Source: Siphlonurus alternatus
Taxonomy: Eukaryota; Arthropoda; Insecta; Ephemeroptera; Siphlonuridae
Assembly (NCBI GenBank): GCA_949825025.1
Contig: OX463780.1
Coordinates: 20,664,356-20,728,355 of the forward strand
DNA length: 64,000 bases
Reading direction: 5' to 3'
The position numbers and the translations under genes are program-made. Under the pieces are notes generated by a model. It ran no database searches. It saw nothing but the letters and a program-made list of their open reading frames with translations, and was not told the DNA's origin. Shown here one piece after another: positions 60,039 to 64,000 of this stretch (the stretch's first letter is position 1; each line of letters starts with the position of its first letter).

Positions 60039-60953
60039 CTCTCTCTCGATTCCAGTGCAAACTGAGAAAAGAAGGAAAACTCTTGCACTTGAAAGAACAA
60101 GCCACTGCATAGAGATGAAAGTGCTGGTAGTTAACTGAGCAATGCCGGTGAAAATGTCGTACACATTCTCAATAATAGTAAATAAGTCATATTGCAGATA
60201 AATGTTACGTTTTATTAAGAATGTAAGTAGTATGTTATCATACATATTATTTACTGTTTCAATTAGTATGTATAATTTATCATATGTAATTCTTAGTTCA
60301 TCAATTTGTTTTATGTTTAATGTTGAAAATTCTATTTCAAAATTTAATGATTTCAAAAAATGTAAAATAACTAAACATATACTCCAGAACATCATTTGCA
60401 ATGTTATTTCAGCATTGAAAATTATGTAGTTCATGATTTGGTAAATAACAGTTAAAATTTTCAAATCATTTGATAGCAAAATATTAAGAAAATTTTGAAT
60501 ATTATAAGACAACTGAATACCGTGTGCAATTAAAAACCAGAAAATTATTGTGAATTTAAGATATTTGGTATATTTAATCGTTATAATATGTTCAATGTCT
60601 CTTATATATTGAAAAATGGTTAAAAATATATTTGAATGGAAGGCTACGAAATTAAACATTAAAACTATTGATATATTTGTTGTTAGAGCTCCAAAGAATT
60701 GCAAACAGTGCAATGGTTCTAGGGCACCAATTTTATGTATAAATAAATTAATAATTAGTGCGTATAAATAATAACAATGTTTCAAGTATTGACAACATAA
60801 AACTAATAAACTAATTATCAAGAGGTAAAAATCCCGAAAAAACTGGGTTTCTTCTGATTTGCTTGTTTTGTAATTGAGAGGTAATATTCCAATATATTTA
60901 GAAGCCCAGTACACGGGCTGAAGCACACAAAATGCAGTGTTGTTTGCACCCAT
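60039..60953 (-). CDS. Gustatory receptor variable exon 25
   Basis: 305 codons from MGANNTAFCVLQPVYWASKY to donor GAG|GTGAGC. IGILPLNYKTS is the N-terminal motif and LEPLHCLQFFGALTTNISIVLMF is at TM2. HIITIKYTKYLKF is loop 1 and ITLQMMFWSICLVILHFLKSLN is TM4. ETVNNMYDNILLTFLIKRNIYLQYDLF spans TM5 and SSARVFLLFSVCTGIERE closes it. The short hinge between TM4 and LR-TYDKL is a feature of the block. CCAGT with its A 14 nt upstream of the ATG. Confidence 0.87.
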
Positions 60954-61056
60954 TGTCAGACTATACTGGACAGTTTTAAGTGCTATTTCGTATAAGTCGA
61001 TTTCTTTTGGAAGAAAAGTATGTTAAATATTTATATCTTGAACCACTATCCTTAAT

Positions 61057-61460
61057 GGAGGTCGAGCGTGGCGCAGTGCATTGACCGGTTCTCGTTAGAT
61101 CACCGAAGTCAGGCTACGTCGAGCGTGGTTAGTACTTGGATGGGTGACCGTTTCAAGTAAAAAATACGCTGCTCCCTCCCTGGGGTAAATTCGTCTCGCT
61201 TTCCACCCAGTGCAGTGATGCACTTGTGTGTGGTTCCCCAGGCTTTGGACATCGCTTTGGTCCATTGAGAAAAAGTAGAGGTGTCCGTCCTGACTGAGGT
61301 TTTCCACGGTTTCCTCAGTCTCACCTCAGCGAATGCTGGGACGCGTAAGCATGCAGGCCGTGGCCACTATCCGTTCCCTACCTTATCCCTACCCAGTACC
61401 CCGCCGCGAGCTGTAAGCTCTTAGGGGTGTATCCTTGTAATATATATATATATATATATT
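61057..61460 (+). mobile_element. 5S-rRNA-derived SINE, near full length
   Basis: The head GACCGGTTCTCGTTAGATCA, then CCGAAGTCAGGC and GGTTAGTACTTGGATGGGTG, is clearly 5S rRNA and includes its internal control region. A lineage-specific body follows (CCCAGTGCAGTGATGCACTT), then the shared central domain CTGACTGAGGTTTTCCACGG. A GC-richer tail and a short (TA)n end it. The older copy at 53.6 kb shares head and body. Upstream of exon 25. Confidence 0.88.
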
Positions 61461-61469
61461 TAATCATAA

Positions 61470-62380
61470 TATTGTCATTCCTTTGAGCATTAATTATAAC
61501 CTTTCTCTCTCTCTCTTGCTCTTTAAAAAATTATAGAATTTTAATAATAATTCAAGTTCTATAGAGATCATCTAAAAGTGATAATTAAAGTTATATTGAA
61601 TTAAATTAATTGTAAATATATTTTTGTAAAAAGCAACAGTAAATTAATAATGATCTGTTATTTGGAATGCAAAATATGCTTAAAATATTGTATTTATTTG
61701 TGTTATTGAAAGGAAAGGAAAAAAATAAATCATAATTCTTCTCTGCTTCAAAGTTTAAAAGAGAAGAATATAAAAAATAATATGACATGCATTGAGATTT
61801 TTGAAGTATAGATAAATTATAAACCTCCTGTTTAATACTAATGAACGTTATTGAGTATACCTTTGATTTGAATGATTTACTTTGTTTATTGGATTCAGTA
61901 CAAAAATTCCACTTTTTGGATACATATTATACAATTATTACATCATAAAACATAAAAAAATAAATTCTATTCTATTTAAATGCAACGTTCTCTACAAAAT
62001 AAAAAACAAATTTTACGAAAAAAGTTGCATTTCTAAATACACTCTGGGTCCTAACTCTATTAATTAAAAAGTTATTTATTTGAGCCTTTTAATATCATTA
62101 ATTTCTCCTTATTAATTTTTAATAAATCATTTCATCCTGAGGTTATGCAACTTATATTTTCAGCACTAAAACAATGTGGGTTATTTATGCAACAGAGGCA
62201 ATGAATCAGGCTTGCCTTATATATGTATAGCATGAAGAACACTCAATATTGTATTTTCTCTTTTCCTTTTTTCTGTATGTTCAATTTAAAAAAAAAAGTT
62301 TTTTACTATGAAAAAGGTCAGCAGATACTCGTTATATTATAAATTCATTCATAGATTGGAAAAATGCAGTAGCAAGTAAT
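61470..62380. other. AT-rich spacer
   Basis: No gene recognised between the SINE and exon 26. Confidence 0.4.
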
Positions 62381-62390
62381 GTATTCTTAC

Positions 62391-63314
62391 CTCTCCCTCA
62401 AGTTGAAAGCAAACATAGAAGAGCATGAAGATCCGCAAACACGCCAACAAAATCCACTTCACAGAGTAAAATATTTCATCCATTGGAATATCCAAGATGA
62501 AACATTCGTAAATATTTTTAACAAGTAAATATAAATCGTATTGTAAACTAACATTACTGATACATAAGAAACAAAATATTTCGGGTGCATAAATATTATT
62601 TGTACTCTCATGAATACCATGTATTATTTCTACAGCCAATCTGTAATCATCTACTTTTTTCATGAAAACAATGGAATGACGCTTAGAATTGAGTTTTAAA
62701 TGTGTATTGAGTTCACGTAGATACTTTAATAAAATATAACATATACTCCAGAATTGTAATTCAAATGTTATATGATTTGAACTTTCAATAAAAAGAAATA
62801 TTCCATTACAAAATTGAAATCCTGACCAATCTTCTTTAGTTATAAACTTAATACGGTCAACAATATTAAATATGAAATGCATTCCATGAATTGTAATTAT
62901 ACAAAATATTAAATTAATTCTTGTAAATTTTACATTTTTTAATGGTACAATTTTATCAACCTTCATCATATCTTGAATAATATTAATTAAACTATTAGTA
63001 TCACACAAAATAAATCTAAATACTAATAAAATATATCCATTAAATATAGCAGTTCCAATTACTTGTAGAAAATGTTCTGCCTCCATTGAAACTGATGTAA
63101 AATGATTCCATGCTAATTCATAAAAATTATAAAAATCTCTAATATATTGAAGTAAAAAATATATTATGCTATAGGCTAGTAAGTTCTTATCTTTGAATAT
63201 TTGTACGTCATAGGAACTTCTTATTTTGAATTCAAGCGGCAAGATTCCAAAAAGTTTGGACACCCAGAACACGGGACGAAGAAGGTACAATACGCTGCTC
63301 TCAGGTCCCGTCAT
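62391..63314 (-). CDS. Gustatory receptor variable exon 26
   Basis: 308 codons from MTGPESSVLYLLRPVFWVSK to donor GAG|GTAAGA. FGILPLEFK is the N-terminal motif and EAEHFLQVIGTAIFNGYILLVF is at TM2. KIVPLKNVKFTR is loop 1 and SSNHITFELQFWSICYILLKYLRELN is TM4. ESTNNIYAPEIFCFLCISNVSLQYDLY spans TM5, and LLACLRIFMLFYVCFQLEGE closes it. ESTN replaces KIN in the TM5 entry motif. TCAGT with its A 11 nt upstream of the ATG. Confidence 0.87.
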
Positions 63315-63322
63315 CGCGGAGT

Positions 63323-63327
63323 ACTGA
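63323..63327 (-). promoter_or_regulatory. Initiator-like TCAGT of exon 26
   Basis: Presumed +1 A at 63325, 11 nt before the ATG. Confidence 0.4.
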
Positions 63328-63334
63328 CCAAGAC

Positions 63335-63925
63335 TCTCGTCACCTCAAGGTAAGTATGGAGAAGTGACAAGACGTGTCACAACTTGTAGTTCTCGCAGGT
63401 CCTCAACTTGTTTACAGTTGAAAACACCCTAGACCTAGCGTTTTAGTATAATTAAGGATTAATTATGCAACGATGATAATATTGTAAAATTTGAGAAATT
63501 TCTCGTACAAAAATTATGTATAAACTGTATTATTGTTCATAATATTCCTTAATTTTATTTGTAAAACCTTGAAATGATACAAATTTTATAATAAATAATA
63601 TTTTAACTAACTGACACGATTTATTAAAAATGCATCCTCGGCCCTATAGATTTAACTTTTAAATTTACTACATTAGGAGGCTTAGTAAAAAAAGTAGTAA
63701 AAATTATATAAACGCTAAAAATGTTGATAAAATAAAATTCATTGTTGGTAAGAGGAAAAGTAAAATTTATAAATATAAAAAATATATTGCTATACCCAAA
63801 ACTTAACGATAACGACGCTCCCTTTTACAATTCTTAAATCCCCACATTTTAGTAAAGAGTCATTCACAATATATTCATTTGCTAGATAACATATAATATT
63901 AACAAACAAAACAACTTTAATTTCA
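63335..63925. other. AT-rich spacer
   Basis: About 600 bp between exon 26 and exon 27. Nothing recognised, and no TM7-type exon. Confidence 0.45.
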
Positions 63926-63931
63926 ACTCAC

Positions 63932-64000
63932 CTCATTTTCAACGTTCTCACACACCGAGAAGAGCATCCAAACTCTGACAACAGCAAATAAGAGCCACTT
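63932..64000 (-). CDS. Gustatory receptor variable exon 27, cut by window edge
   Basis: The last 23 codons read KWLLFAVVRVWMLFSVCENVENE up to donor GAG|GTGAGT. This is the standard TM6 end of the array exons. The rest lies beyond the right edge, so the array continues there. Confidence 0.85.

Noticed and set aside
61057..61130. Functional 5S rRNA gene
   Set aside because: Only the internal part resembles 5S; the ends are replaced by SINE sequence and a second copy has the same chimeric structure.

Overview
The window looks like nuclear DNA of an insect, probably one with a large repeat-rich genome; I cannot name the species. The background is strongly AT-rich and crowded with microsatellites, MITE-like elements, a 5S-rRNA-derived SINE, a LINE, a gypsy-like LTR, a hAT element and a mariner-type foldback. 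The coding content is one chemoreceptor family, insect gustatory receptors (GRs).

Layout. From about 4.15 kb to the right edge there are 27 recognisable GR large exons, all on the minus strand. Nineteen are intact within the window (289-316 codons each), seven are disrupted, and one is cut by the right edge. At least three older relics lie at 0.5, 7 and 9.3 kb. I number the exons 1-27 from left to right. Each intact one starts at its own ATG in the context of a PhYW-SK-TGVLPL-like N-terminus. Each runs through six hydrophobic segments and ends at the same place, just after the sixth, at a phase-0 splice donor (GAG|GT or CAG|GT). No final exon carrying the IC3 loop and TM7 with its TYhhhhhQF motif was recognised anywhere. 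Neighbouring exons can be as little as 308 bp apart (24 and 25), which leaves no room for private 3' exons.

Interpretation. The simplest reading is one very large alternatively spliced GR locus, or a few of them. Many variable exons, each with its own promoter, would splice to shared C-terminal exons lying beyond coordinate 1 (downstream on the minus strand), as in the Gr39a/Gr28b type of organisation in Drosophila. The variable exon would supply TM1-TM6, most of the ligand pocket, and the common exons would supply TM7, which lines the ion pore. A second signal supports one promoter per exon: an arthropod initiator-like pentamer (NCAGT, most often TCAGT, or TCATT) whose presumed +1 A is exactly 14 nt upstream of the ATG in twelve exons.

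Sub-blocks of related exons are: 1-3 (MTASVF type); 4-6 plus the dispersed copy 11 (GVW type); 8, 19, 20 (FLRSIGN type, CAG donors); 10 and 12 (AHFxQFI type, CAG donors); 13-16 (VWSK type); and 22-25 (KAVHSLKLIGA, MFWSIC type). This pattern fits local tandem duplication and loss.

Between the exons lie a 1.5 kb hAT element with a perfect 8-bp target duplication (1102-2621), a short hAT MITE (3859-4036), a 2 kb palindrome with tRNA-like heads (9.8-11.8 kb), and a LINE carrying a nested LTR that splits exon 13 (29.5-31.7 kb). There is also a TA-flanked inverted duplication of a mariner 3' end (47.6-48.8 kb), a GC-rich CpG-dense island (50.28-52.25 kb) foreign to its surroundings, and SINE copies near 53.6, 56.7 and 61.1 kb.
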